From: Streptomyces armeniacus
GTDB taxonomy: Bacteria > Actinomycetota > Actinomycetes > Streptomycetales > Streptomycetaceae
Reading direction: 5' to 3'
DNA: 64,000 nt
Assembly: GCF_003355155.1 (NCBI RefSeq)
Contig: NZ_CP031320.1
Coordinates: 2,218,369-2,282,368 of the forward strand
Positions 27,776 to 37,523 of the stretch are shown in pieces; the first letter of the stretch is position 1; each line of letters opens with the position of its first letter. The notes beneath the pieces are model-generated. The model was given only the letters and a program-made list of their open reading frames with translations, was not told where the DNA came from and searched no databases. Position numbers and translations under genes: made by a program.

Positions 27776-29119
27776 GTGCCGACCACCTCATCTGCCGTAC
27801 GCCGCCCGCGCCGTGCCACCATGCTCGCCGCAGGAGCCGCAGCGTTTCTGACGCCCATTCTGCTGACGCCCGCCGCACCGGCGGCGCACGCCGATGACAA
27901 GCCCGCACCCAAGCCGCCCGGCGACATGTCCACGCTCGGCGGCGCCAAGCTGGGCGAGCCCGGCACCCAGGTCGACCCGCGTCCCGGCGCCAAGACACCC
28001 GATCTGCCCAAGAAGCTGACGGCGCGTTCGTGGATCGTCTCGGACGCCGAAACCGGCCATGTCCTGGCCTCGCACAACGCGCACTGGCGGCTCCCGCCGG
28101 CCAGCACGCTCAAGATGCTGTTCGCCGACACGCTGCTGCCGAAGTTCCCGAAGGACCGCGAGTACAAGGTCAAGCGGGCCGATCTGGAGGGCATGGGCGA
28201 GGGCAGCAGCCTGGTCGGCGTCAAGGAGGGGGAGACGTACTCCGTACGGGACCTCTGGCTCGGCGTCTTCCTGCGCTCCGGCAACGACGCGGTGCACACG
28301 CTCGCGGCCATGAACGGCGGCGTGGACAAGACCGTGCAGGAGATGAACGCGCACGCGAAGCAGCTGCGGGCGCTGGACACGCACGCGGTGTCGCCCGACG
28401 GGTACGACCGCGAAGGCCAGGTCTCGTCGGCGTACGACCTGACGCTCATCGCCCGCTCCGGAATGCTGAAGAAGGACTTCCGGGACTACGCCTCGACGGT
28501 GCGGGCCAAGTTCCCCGGCGAGACGAAGAAGTCAAAGAAGGGCGAGAAGAGCGAGAAGGGCGAAGAGGGCAAGGAGAAGCGGGAGTTCTTCGAGATCCAG
28601 AACACGAACCGGCTGCTCACCGGCGACTACGGGCTCGACCCGTACCCCGGCATCGCCGGCGTGAAGAACGGCTCCACCTCCAAGGCGGGCAACACCTTCA
28701 CGGGTGTCGCCGAACGCGACGGCCGCGTCCTGCTGGTCACCGTGATGCACCCCAAGGGCGGCGGCGGTGACCTGGGTGTCTACAAGGAGACGGCGAAGCT
28801 GTTCGACTGGGGCTTCAGCGCGGCCGACACCGTACGGCCGGTGGGCGAACTGGTGCCGCCCGGCGGGCAGGAGCCCGGCGGCGACGCCGGGGGCGGCGGC
28901 AAGAACGGCGACGTACGCGGCGGCAAGGGCCCCGACCAGGCGTCGCTCGCCTCCGCCGGGCCGACGGGCGAGGGCTCGTCGGGCGGCGGCATGGGGACGG
29001 CGTTCGCGGTCACGGGCGGCTGTCTCGTGGTGCTGGCGATGGGCGCGTACGCGGTGCACCGCCGGTGGCCGCTGCCCGACCTGGCCCGGCTGCGGCGTCA
29101 CGGCCCGGACCGCGGCTAG
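27776..29119 (+). CDS. D-alanyl-D-alanine carboxypeptidase (penicillin-binding protein, S11 family)
   Basis: Trims the terminal D-Ala of peptidoglycan stem peptides outside the membrane; 447 residues. A signal peptide (ATMLAAGAAAFLTPILLTPA, ending AHA) leads into the transpeptidase-like domain with SxxK as STLK (PPASTLKMLF), SxN as SGN (RSGNDAVH) and the third motif as KNG (GVKNGSTSKAGNTF), a variant usual in actinobacteria. A Lys/Glu-rich insert lies near residues 250-275, and a C-terminal membrane helix (AFAVTGGCLVVLAMGAYAV) anchors it. The GTG at 27776 sits 7 bases after a TACGTT -10 candidate and may be leaderless; a GTG at 27755 is the alternative. Its 3' end overlaps the convergent YihY gene by 110 bases. 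Confidence 0.9.
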   Translation: MPTTSSAVRRPRRATMLAAGAAAFLTPILLTPAAPAAHADDKPAPKPPGDMSTLGGAKLGEPGTQVDPRPGAKTPDLPKKLTARSWIVSDAETGHVLASHNAHWRLPPASTLKMLFADTLLPKFPKDREYKVKRADLEGMGEGSSLVGVKEGETYSVRDLWLGVFLRSGNDAVHTLAAMNGGVDKTVQEMNAHAKQLRALDTHAVSPDGYDREGQVSSAYDLTLIARSGMLKKDFRDYASTVRAKFPGETKKSKKGEKSEKGEEGKEKREFFEIQNTNRLLTGDYGLDPYPGIAGVKNGSTSKAGNTFTGVAERDGRVLLVTVMHPKGGGGDLGVYKETAKLFDWGFSAADTVRPVGELVPPGGQEPGGDAGGGGKNGDVRGGKGPDQASLASAGPTGEGSSGGGMGTAFAVTGGCLVVLAMGAYAVHRRWPLPDLARLRRHGPDRG

Positions 29120-30068
29120 AACCGGAATCCGAACCTGAACCGGCTGCGGAACCGGAACCGGAGTCCGAGCCCGGCTCCGTGTCCGACTCCGCGTCCGCGC
29201 TCCGCTCCGCGTCCGCGGCCGTCTCCTCCGTCGCGGTCCAGCCCGCGCAGTACAGCAGCAGCTTGGTCATGAAGCTGATCCACAGCAGCAGCGCGATGGG
29301 CACGCCGAAGGCGCCGTACGTGTTCTTGGCGGCCACCCCCTGGAGGTAGCCGCCGAGCAGCAGCTTGAGCAGCTCGAAGCCGACGGCGCCGATCAGGCAC
29401 GCCACCACCATGGCCCGGCGCGGCGGACTCACCCGCGGCAGTACCCGCAGCACGTACCACAGCAGCAGGAAGTCGGCCCCGACCGCCGCCGCGTACCCGG
29501 CCAGGCGCAGCAGCCAGGTGCCGACACCGCCCTCGGCCAGCCCCGCCCGTTCCGCCACCCAGTCGACGGCGGAGACGGCGAACGCGGAGCCCGCCATGGA
29601 GACCAGCCCGGCGAGGCCGAGCCCGAGGAGTACGGCGAGGTCCTTGGCCTTGAGCAGCACCGGGTTGCCCGGGTCCTCCTCCAGGTCCCAGACGGCGCGC
29701 AGGCACTCGCGGAGCGTCCCGGCCCAGTTGACACCTGTGAACAGCAGCGCCGCACCGGCGACCAGCCCGATCGTGCCCGCGTTGTCCGCGAGCGACTGGA
29801 TGTCGAGCTTGTCGGAGATCCCCGGCACCTGCTCGGCGATCGTCTCCTTGACGTCCTGCATCCGGCTCGGGGACAGGAACGAGGCCCCGATGGCGACGCC
29901 GACCACCAGCATCGGGAAGAACGCGAGGAAGCTGGTGAAGGTGATGGCGGCGGCGAGCCGCTGCCACTTGCGCGCGTCGAGATGCTCGTACACCCGCCAC
30001 ACCCTGGTGCCGAAGAACCAGGCGAAAAACGGGCCGATGACGGGCAGCTTGGTGAGCTGTTCCATCAC
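29010..30068 (-). CDS. YihY/BrkB-family inner-membrane protein
   Basis: A 352-residue protein with six membrane segments and the family features AAAITFTSFLAFFPMLVVG, LRAVWDLEEDPGN and FGVPIALLLWISFMTKLLLY. The family was once called ribonuclease BN, but that activity belongs to another protein; the role is uncertain. After the last helix comes a repetitive Ser/Gly/Asp tail (SDSGSGSAAGSGSDSG) and a Pro/Arg run-off that reads antisense through the 3' end of the carboxypeptidase gene, so the true functional C-terminus probably lies near residue 280. Start GTG-ATG at 30068/30065. Confidence 0.87.
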   Translation of the reverse strand: MMEQLTKLPVIGPFFAWFFGTRVWRVYEHLDARKWQRLAAAITFTSFLAFFPMLVVGVAIGASFLSPSRMQDVKETIAEQVPGISDKLDIQSLADNAGTIGLVAGAALLFTGVNWAGTLRECLRAVWDLEEDPGNPVLLKAKDLAVLLGLGLAGLVSMAGSAFAVSAVDWVAERAGLAEGGVGTWLLRLAGYAAAVGADFLLLWYVLRVLPRVSPPRRAMVVACLIGAVGFELLKLLLGGYLQGVAAKNTYGAFGVPIALLLWISFMTKLLLYCAGWTATEETAADAERSADAESDTEPGSDSGSGSAAGSGSDSGSSRGPGRDAAAGPGRAAATGGAPRTRPSPAPRDSRP

Positions 30069-30109
30069 CAGCGCCTACCCGCCCCCGTACGTCCCCTCAC
30101 GTCATGGCA

Positions 30110-30146
30110 CCGGCCCCACGCCCGAACAGGCTAGGCGTGGGGCCGG
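30110..30146 (-). terminator. Terminator between the PQQ-like gene and yihY
   Basis: A perfect 13-bp stem (CCGGCCCCACGCC at 30110-30122, complement at 30134-30146) with an 11-base loop, 35 bases past the stop at 30182 and upstream of the next minus-strand gene. Confidence 0.75.
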
Positions 30147-30181
30147 ACGCGCCGTGCGCCCCGCGCGGGAGGCGCCGCTGC

Positions 30182-31777
30182 TCAGCTGCCGGGGCCGAAG
30201 ATCACCGCGAGCGGGCGGTCGCCGGACACGTCGGCGGAACGCCGCCGGGCCAGGTCGTCACCCAGGTACAGCTTCTTGCCCGTGTACAGCAGCCGCCGGT
30301 CCGAGCTGAAGCTCCCCTCCATCTCGGCGGTGTCCGCCGGGTGCTGCAGCAGCTTCTCCGTCTTGAACGTCTTGGGGTCGACCCGCCAGACGCCGCCGCC
30401 CCCTGCGGTCGTCGCCTCCTGGTACGCGAGGACCGCGCCCTTCTCGTCGAGGCCGATCGGCACCAGCGCGACGCCCTTCTCCATCTTCGACTGGCCGGTC
30501 TTCTTGCCGGTCTTCAGATCGAAGGCGACGATCTTGTTGCCGACGTCGTACTGCTCGTCCGGCGTCTGGTCCGAGCCCAGATAGAGCGTGCTCGTGCCCT
30601 TGTCGAGGGCGAACTCCGTACAGCCGTCCACATTGACCGCGGGGCAGTCCAGCTCGTACGCGTCGGCCAGGATGTCGATCTTGCTCAGCAGCTTGCCCTG
30701 CGCCGCGCTGTCGTCGATCGTCATGAAGTCCGTGACGCTCGCGCCGGGCTCCGCGTCGCCGGTGTCGACGCCGATCAGCAGCGGGTCGACGGAGGCCACG
30801 TGCACGTACTCGGGGCCGGAGGGCAGCTTGTACGTGGACTTCGCCTCCCCGGAGGCCGGGTCGAGGGTCTGCACGCGTAGAGCGGGCGGGTCGGCGTCAC
30901 CACACTCGCGGACGACGACCAGCTTCTCCTCGCTGCCCGCGTAGCCCTCGTCGTCGCACTGGTCGTCCTCCCCCGGTGCCCAGAGCTGCCTGCCCTCGGC
31001 CGACCACGCGACGCCGCCACTGGTGCCCCCCGCGGCCACCGTGCCGCCACCCATCGTGACCTCGTCGAAGTCCATGGTGTCGCCCCAGCTGTCGACGGCC
31101 TGCTTCTGCCAGAGCAGCTTGCCCTTGTGCACGTCGACCACGCCGACCTGGGTGCACTCCGGATCGCTGTCCTTGCCGTTCTCAAAAAGGACCGCGACCT
31201 GGCCTTCCTTCGTGACGTACGAGGAGGACCAGCAGAGGTTGCCATCGAGCGGAATTTTCCATTCCGCCTGGCCGCCCGACAGCGGATATCCGACGATCTC
31301 CTTGACCCCGGCCTTCACGAAGTTCTTGTCGGTCGTCCACATTCCCTTTGCGACGGTCTCGTCATTGACCTTCGGCATCGGGACTTTGTTGACGACCTTC
31401 GCCGCGGCCGCGTCCGACGCCGCGTCGCCTTCTTTTCCGCCGTCACCACCGCTGGTGGCGAACCAGATACCACCGCCCGCGATCAGCACGACCGCGAGCA
31501 CCGCGGCGACGATCACACCCGTCTTCGACTTCTGCTGGCGCCGGCGCCCCGGGCCCGTACCGCCCGGCCCCATGCCACCGGGGCCCATCGGGGGCGGACC
31601 GGGCGGGCCACCGGGGGGCGGACCGCCCATCGGAGGCTGACCAGGCGGTTGACCGGGCGGCCCGCCGGGCGGCGGCCCCTGGGGCGGGCCTCCCTGCGGT
31701 GGCCCCTGCTGCCACTGCGGCGGTCCCGAACCCCCCTGAGGCGGATACGCGGAATTGGGCGGTATCGGCTGTCCCAT
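30182..31777 (-). CDS. Membrane-anchored PQQ-like beta-propeller protein, function unknown
   Basis: A 531-residue protein in three parts: a cytoplasmic Pro/Gly/Gln-rich tail (residues 1-80), one membrane helix (TGVIVAAVLAVVLIAGGGIW, about 86-105) and an extracytoplasmic domain of about 400 residues. Repeats such as GVVDVHKGKLLWQ and IVAFDLKTGKKTGQS are characteristic of PQQ-like propeller blades. Paired Cys residues in the outer domain could form disulfides. The ATG at 31777 has GAGGAG with good spacing. Similar proteins occur in several copies per Streptomyces genome; no enzyme activity can be assigned. The 31778-32053 gap holds its promoter and no gene. Confidence 0.8.
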   Translation of the reverse strand: MGQPIPPNSAYPPQGGSGPPQWQQGPPQGGPPQGPPPGGPPGQPPGQPPMGGPPPGGPPGPPPMGPGGMGPGGTGPGRRRQQKSKTGVIVAAVLAVVLIAGGGIWFATSGGDGGKEGDAASDAAAAKVVNKVPMPKVNDETVAKGMWTTDKNFVKAGVKEIVGYPLSGGQAEWKIPLDGNLCWSSSYVTKEGQVAVLFENGKDSDPECTQVGVVDVHKGKLLWQKQAVDSWGDTMDFDEVTMGGGTVAAGGTSGGVAWSAEGRQLWAPGEDDQCDDEGYAGSEEKLVVVRECGDADPPALRVQTLDPASGEAKSTYKLPSGPEYVHVASVDPLLIGVDTGDAEPGASVTDFMTIDDSAAQGKLLSKIDILADAYELDCPAVNVDGCTEFALDKGTSTLYLGSDQTPDEQYDVGNKIVAFDLKTGKKTGQSKMEKGVALVPIGLDEKGAVLAYQEATTAGGGGVWRVDPKTFKTEKLLQHPADTAEMEGSFSSDRRLLYTGKKLYLGDDLARRRSADVSGDRPLAVIFGPGS

Positions 31778-32053
31778 GGAATTCTCCTCATTTCGATACG
31801 GTGGAGCGCATGCGGACAGGCACGCCGCTCCAGCGCACTGGGATCATTCCTGTTGTGCCACTGGATTTCAAATTGAGTCTGCTGCACCTGAGTTCAGCAG
31901 AAATGCACTGGAGAACAGTTCGGAAAAACACCGGGAGCCGCGGAAGAAAACCGCTGGAAAGAAGCAGGAAAGGGCCGGACGCAGAGAGGGCGCCCGGCCG
32001 CAGGAATCAGCCGGACGCCGCGGAGGGCCAGAGAGGAGAGCGGGCGCGCGGGC

Positions 32054-32653
32054 TCAGACGGAGGGCGCGGCGGGCCTGGACAGGTCCGACAGGTCCGCCT
32101 GCCGCGGCACCGCGGGGAAGCACGGCTTGGCGCCGCCGAACGCGAACTCTCGCTGCAGCCGCCACACACAGTCCGCGCCCTGCGTGTACAGCGCGAAGCC
32201 GTCCACCGTCCAGGCCGCCTCGAAGTCCGCGAGCTCCGCGTACGCCCGGTCCATCGCCTCCTCGGCGATGCCGTGCGCGACCGTGACGTGCGGGTGGTAC
32301 GGGAAGTGCAGCTCGCGGCGCAGCGGCCCCTCGGTGGCGCGTACGCGCTCCTGCAGCCAGCCGCAGGCCGAGCCGCCCTCGGCCACCCGTACGAACACCA
32401 CGGGGGACAGCGGCCGGAACGTGTCCGTGCCCGACAGCCGCATCGGGAACGCGCGCCCCGCCGCCGCCACGGCGGCCAGATGCCGTTCGATGGCGGGCCG
32501 CGCCGCGGCGTCCACCTCGGTCGGCGGGAGCAGGGTGACGTGGGTGGGAATGCCGTGTGCGGCGGGATCGCCGAAGCCCGCACGCCGCTCCTGGAGGAAG
32601 CTGCCGTACGGCTCCGGGACCGCGATCGATACACCGAGCGTGACGGTCCCCAC
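32054..32653 (-). CDS. 2H phosphoesterase (2'-5' RNA ligase family)
   Basis: A 199-residue protein with the two His-x-Thr motifs of 2H phosphoesterases, HVTLLPP and HVTVAHG, about 110 residues apart. Members open cyclic phosphodiesters or ligate RNA 2'-5'; the bacterial role is usually unclear. The GTG at 32653 (VGTVTLGVSIAVPEPYG) is chosen because AGGAGGGAG lies 8 bases upstream; longer in-frame versions are arginine-rich and lack a ribosome site. It lies 149 bases downstream of trpS, the usual streptomycete arrangement as I recall it. Confidence 0.87.
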   Translation of the reverse strand: MGTVTLGVSIAVPEPYGSFLQERRAGFGDPAAHGIPTHVTLLPPTEVDAAARPAIERHLAAVAAAGRAFPMRLSGTDTFRPLSPVVFVRVAEGGSACGWLQERVRATEGPLRRELHFPYHPHVTVAHGIAEEAMDRAYAELADFEAAWTVDGFALYTQGADCVWRLQREFAFGGAKPCFPAVPRQADLSDLSRPAAPSV

Positions 32654-32802
32654 GTCGTTCTCCCTCCTGCGCTGTGTCTCTTGCCGTGCCCCGTTGCGTC
32701 GTGCTGCCGCGTCGTTCTTCGTGTCCGTGCTGTCCCGTCTCCGCGCGCGTGCCCGTGCCAGTGTGGCGGCTGGGCGGCCGCGGGACGAGGGTCTTCGTCG
32801 GG

Positions 32803-33963
<1,161 letters not shown>

Positions 33964-34029
33964 TCAGCCCACCGGCGATAGAAAGAGGCACCGCCTGTCA
34001 GTCTGACGAGAAGAACGGAACGCCCACCC

Positions 34030-35235
34030 ATGGTCACTTCTTCCGAGCTGATCACGACCTCCGACGCGTACAGCGCGCACAACTACCACCCGCTCCCCGT
34101 CGTCGTGGCCTCCGCGGAGGGCGCCTGGATGACCGACGTCGAGGGACGGCGCTACCTGGACATGCTCGCCGGGTACTCGGCGCTGAACTTCGGGCACGGC
34201 AACCCCCGGCTCGTCAACGCCGCCAAGGCCCAGCTGGACCGCGTCACGCTGACCTCGCGCGCCTTCCACCACGAGCGGTTCGCCGACTTCTGCGCGTCGC
34301 TGGCCGAGCTGTGCGGCATGGAGACGGTGCTGCCGATGAACACCGGCGCGGAGGCCGTCGAGACGGCGGTGAAGACCGCGCGCAAGTGGGGCTACCAGGT
34401 CAAGGGCGTGCCCGCGGGGCAGGCGAAGATCATCGTCGCGGACAACAACTTCCACGGCCGCACCACCACCATCGTCAGCTTCTCGACGGACGAGGACGCG
34501 CGGCGCGACTTCGGCCCGTACACCCCGGGCTTCGAGATCGTCCCCTACGGCGACCTCGCCGCGCTGGAGGCGGCCGTGGACGAGCACACCGTCGCCGTCC
34601 TGCTGGAACCGATCCAGGGCGAGGCGGGCGTCCTCGTCCCGCCGCCGGGCTACCTCACCGGCGTACGGGAGCTGACCCGGGACCGGAACGTGCTGTTCAT
34701 CGCGGACGAGATCCAGTCCGGGCTGGGCCGTACGGGCGCGACGTTCGCCTGCGAGCAGGAGGACGTGGTGCCCGACATGTACGTGCTGGGCAAGGCGCTG
34801 GGCGGCGGCGTCGTCCCCGTCTCGGCGGTCGTGTCCTCACGGGCCGTGCTGGGCGTGTACCGGCCCGGCGAACACGGCTCCACCTTCGGCGGCAACCCGC
34901 TCGCCTGCGCGGTCGGGCAGGAGGTCATCGCGATGCTGCGAACCGGGGAGTACCAGCAGCGCGCGACGGAACTGGGCGAGCACCTGCACCGCGAACTGGG
35001 CCTGCTCGTGGGCGACGGGGCGGTACGGGCGGTACGCGGCCGCGGCCTGTGGGCGGGCGTCGACATCGACCCCGCGCACGGCACGGGCCGCGAGATCTCG
35101 GAGCGGCTGATGGAGCGGGGCGTGCTGGTGAAGGACACGCACGGGTCGACGATCCGCATCGCGCCGCCGCTGGTGATCACGAAGGAGGACCTGGACTGGG
35201 GCCTCGCCCAACTCCGCGCGGTGCTCTCGCATTAG
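34030..35235 (+). CDS. rocD: Ornithine-oxo-acid transaminase (ornithine aminotransferase)
   Basis: PLP enzyme of 401 residues moving the delta-amino group of ornithine to 2-oxoglutarate, linking arginine and proline metabolism. SAHNYHPLPVVV at the N-terminus is diagnostic of the ornithine family; MNTGAEAVETAVKTARKWGY, FIADEIQSGLGRTG and the Schiff-base Lys in VLGKALGGG are all present. The ATG at 34030 has only a weak upstream AGAAG. Flanked by trpS (divergent) and the second copy of the 26-bp inverted-repeat element, with no other arginine genes nearby. Confidence 0.93.
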   Translation: MVTSSELITTSDAYSAHNYHPLPVVVASAEGAWMTDVEGRRYLDMLAGYSALNFGHGNPRLVNAAKAQLDRVTLTSRAFHHERFADFCASLAELCGMETVLPMNTGAEAVETAVKTARKWGYQVKGVPAGQAKIIVADNNFHGRTTTIVSFSTDEDARRDFGPYTPGFEIVPYGDLAALEAAVDEHTVAVLLEPIQGEAGVLVPPPGYLTGVRELTRDRNVLFIADEIQSGLGRTGATFACEQEDVVPDMYVLGKALGGGVVPVSAVVSSRAVLGVYRPGEHGSTFGGNPLACAVGQEVIAMLRTGEYQQRATELGEHLHRELGLLVGDGAVRAVRGRGLWAGVDIDPAHGTGREISERLMERGVLVKDTHGSTIRIAPPLVITKEDLDWGLAQLRAVLSH

Positions 35236-35255
35236 ACCGTCCTCAGCCACGCAAT

Positions 35256-35422
35256 CCAGCCCGTCCGGCACACTCGACGACGGGCCTCAACCAGGCAATT
35301 CAGCCCGTCCGGCGATTGAGGACGGCCCCCGGCCACGACGGGGCCGCGCCGCACCCGTACGCAAACTGGCCACCACCAAGCCGTGGCCGCCCCGGTCCGT
35401 CCTCAAACGCCGGACGGGCTGG
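35256..35422. repeat. Dispersed inverted-repeat element, copy 2, with an extra half-site
   Basis: The left arm (35300-35325) and right arm (35397-35422) repeat the termini of the element at 14242-14396, with one base changed in the left arm (GCGATTG for GCGTTTG). A further half-site (CCAGCCCGTCCGGC) lies at 35256-35269, just past the rocD stop. It fills most of the 237-base space between the convergent rocD and MocR genes. Confidence 0.8.
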
Positions 35423-35472
35423 GAGTGGCCGCTTCCCGCCGTGCGGAAGCGACGGGTCGGTAGTCGCCGCGG

Positions 35473-36996
35473 TCAGGGAGGGAGGGACGCGCAGAGCGCG
35501 GTCAGGGACGAGGGGAACGCGTGGTCCGGCGGCGTCCCGTAACCGACCACCAGCGCGTCACGGACCGCCCCGTCCACCCCCGCCGCGTCCGGGTGCCGGA
35601 AGCGCGACAGGCCGTCCACGGCCAGCCCCACGCGCGCGGCCGCGCGCAGGACGGACTGCTCGGTGCCCGGCGGCAGTTCGAGCACCGCGTGCAGCCCGGC
35701 CGCGATGCCGGTGACGCGGATGTGCGGCGCGCGTTCCGCGAGGGTCGCGACGAGCTGGTCGCGGCGCCGCCGGTAGCGCAGCCGTACGGCGCGTACGTGC
35801 CGGTCGTACGCGCCGGACTCCAGCAGGTCCGCCAGGGTCAGCTGGTCCAGCGCACTGGACTGGTGCTCCGCCTTCGCCGCCAGCACCGCGTCCACGACGT
35901 GCCCCGGCAGCACCGCCCAGCCGAGCCGCAGCCCGGGGGCGAGGCTCTTGCTGACGGTGCCGAGGTACACGACCCGTTCCGGGTCCAGGCCCTGTACGGC
36001 GCCGACGGGCTGCCGGTCGTAGCGGAATTCGCCGTCGTAGTCGTCCTCCAGGACGAGTCCGCCGACCGTCCGGGCCCAGTCGACGACCTCCGTGCGCCGG
36101 TCAGGCAGCAGCGGGGCGCCGGTCGGGTACTGGTGCGCGGGCGTGAGCAGGACGGCGCGTACGGGCGAGCCGTGCAGGTCCGCGACCCGCGCGCCCTGGC
36201 CGTCGACCGCGAGGGGCGGTGTGCGTACACCCGCGCCGGTGAGGATGTCGCGGTGGATCCACAGGCCGTACGACTCGACGGCGACGCCGTACCGCGCCGT
36301 GTGGTCCGTACGGCCGAGCATCGCGAGTGCCTGCGAGAAGCCGGCGCAGACCACGATGCGGGCGGGATCGGCGCGTACGCCGCGGGCGCGCGCCAGGTAG
36401 TCGGCGAGTGCGCGGCGCAGTTCGGGGCGGCCGCGTGGATCGCCGTAGCCGAAGGCGGAGTTGGGGGCGGCGTTCAGGGCGCGGCGGGCGGAGGTGAGCC
36501 AGGCGGCGCGCGGGAAGGACGACAGGTCGGGGCGGCCGGTGCGGAGGTCGTGCCGGGGCGGGCCGGTGCCGTCGAGCGGCCCGTACGGCCCGTACGGGCC
36601 CCTGCGCTCCGGGTCGCTCGACGGCCCCCGCGCCGTCGAGCGGCCCGGTGCCGCCCGCCGTACGGGCTGGGCGGCCGTACGCCGTGCCACGCGCGTGCCG
36701 GAGCCCTGCCGGGCGGTGAGCCAGCCCTCGGCGACGAGTTCGGCGTACGCGTCGGCGACGGTGTTGCGGGCGACGCCCAGGTCGGCGGCGAGGGAGCGGG
36801 AGGAGGGCAGCCGGGTGCCGGGGGCGAGCCGCCCGTTCCGTACGGCGTCGCGCAGCGCCCGCATGAGGGCGGCGCGCAGGCCGCGTACGGGGGTCCCGCC
36901 GGGGCCGCGGTCCAGGTCGAGGTGGAGGTCGGTGCCCGAGACGGAGACGGGGGCCGGCCGTCCCTCCGACTGTGAAGTGGCCCAGGAACTCGCCAT
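35473..36996 (-). CDS. MocR-type regulator (GntR HTH fused to a class I aminotransferase fold)
   Basis: A 507-residue PLP-dependent regulator. A GntR winged helix at residues about 38-105 (LPSSRSLAADLGVARNTVAD) joins a type I aminotransferase domain with the PLP-phosphate region, VLEDDYDGEFRYDR and the probable Schiff-base Lys in YLGTVSKSLAPGLRLG. MocR proteins such as PdxR and GabR sense PLP and sometimes an amino acid. The ATG at 36996 is the clear start. It is divergent from a CMD-PEP-mutase-like gene pair with 47 bases between, which it probably controls. A long acidic/Pro linker is normal for this group. Confidence 0.88.
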   Translation of the reverse strand: MASSWATSQSEGRPAPVSVSGTDLHLDLDRGPGGTPVRGLRAALMRALRDAVRNGRLAPGTRLPSSRSLAADLGVARNTVADAYAELVAEGWLTARQGSGTRVARRTAAQPVRRAAPGRSTARGPSSDPERRGPYGPYGPLDGTGPPRHDLRTGRPDLSSFPRAAWLTSARRALNAAPNSAFGYGDPRGRPELRRALADYLARARGVRADPARIVVCAGFSQALAMLGRTDHTARYGVAVESYGLWIHRDILTGAGVRTPPLAVDGQGARVADLHGSPVRAVLLTPAHQYPTGAPLLPDRRTEVVDWARTVGGLVLEDDYDGEFRYDRQPVGAVQGLDPERVVYLGTVSKSLAPGLRLGWAVLPGHVVDAVLAAKAEHQSSALDQLTLADLLESGAYDRHVRAVRLRYRRRRDQLVATLAERAPHIRVTGIAAGLHAVLELPPGTEQSVLRAAARVGLAVDGLSRFRHPDAAGVDGAVRDALVVGYGTPPDHAFPSSLTALCASLPP

Positions 36997-37043
36997 GGAA
37001 ATGGACCATATCGGTGGGCTACTGGCTGCGTAGAGTCGGGCTC

Positions 37044-37523
37044 ATGACGACGACATCCGAGCCCGGTTCCCGTATCGCCCTCTTCAAGACCGCCCCCGAC
37101 GTGTACAAGACGATGGCCGCCTTCCAGGCCGCCGCCGCGGACGGGCTCGACCCCGTGGTGGCGGAGCTGATCAAGATCCGCGCCTCGCAGATCAACAAGT
37201 GCGCGTACTGCATCGACATGCACCTCACCGAGGCCCGCGAGCAGGGCGAGTCCGCGCTGCGGCTGGACCTGCTGAGCGCCTGGCAGGAGGTGGACGGCGT
37301 CTACTCGGAGCGGGAGCGGGCGGCGCTCGCGCTGACCGAGTCGATCACGCTGCTCACCCAGGACTACGTCCCGGACGAGGTGTACGAGCGCGCGGCGAAG
37401 CACTTCGACGAGGCCGAACTGGCGCGGCTGATCGCGCAGATCGTCGCGATCAACGCGTGGAACCGGTTCCAGGTCACCACGCGCGCGGTCCCCGCCGGCG
37501 TCGCGAAGCTCAAGGACGCGTGA
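37044..37523 (+). CDS. Carboxymuconolactone decarboxylase family (AhpD-like) protein
   Basis: A 159-residue alkylhydroperoxidase-like protein. The family redox motif is complete: Glu upstream, then CAYC and His within INKCAYCIDMHLTEA. Such proteins reduce peroxides or thiol adducts as small oligomers. The ATG at 37044 is preceded by TAGAGT at 37031-37036, which would give a leaderless mRNA; no ribosome site is seen. Its stop overlaps the next gene by four bases (GTGA), so they form an operon, and both are divergent from the MocR regulator. Confidence 0.88.
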   Translation: MTTTSEPGSRIALFKTAPDVYKTMAAFQAAAADGLDPVVAELIKIRASQINKCAYCIDMHLTEAREQGESALRLDLLSAWQEVDGVYSERERAALALTESITLLTQDYVPDEVYERAAKHFDEAELARLIAQIVAINAWNRFQVTTRAVPAGVAKLKDA

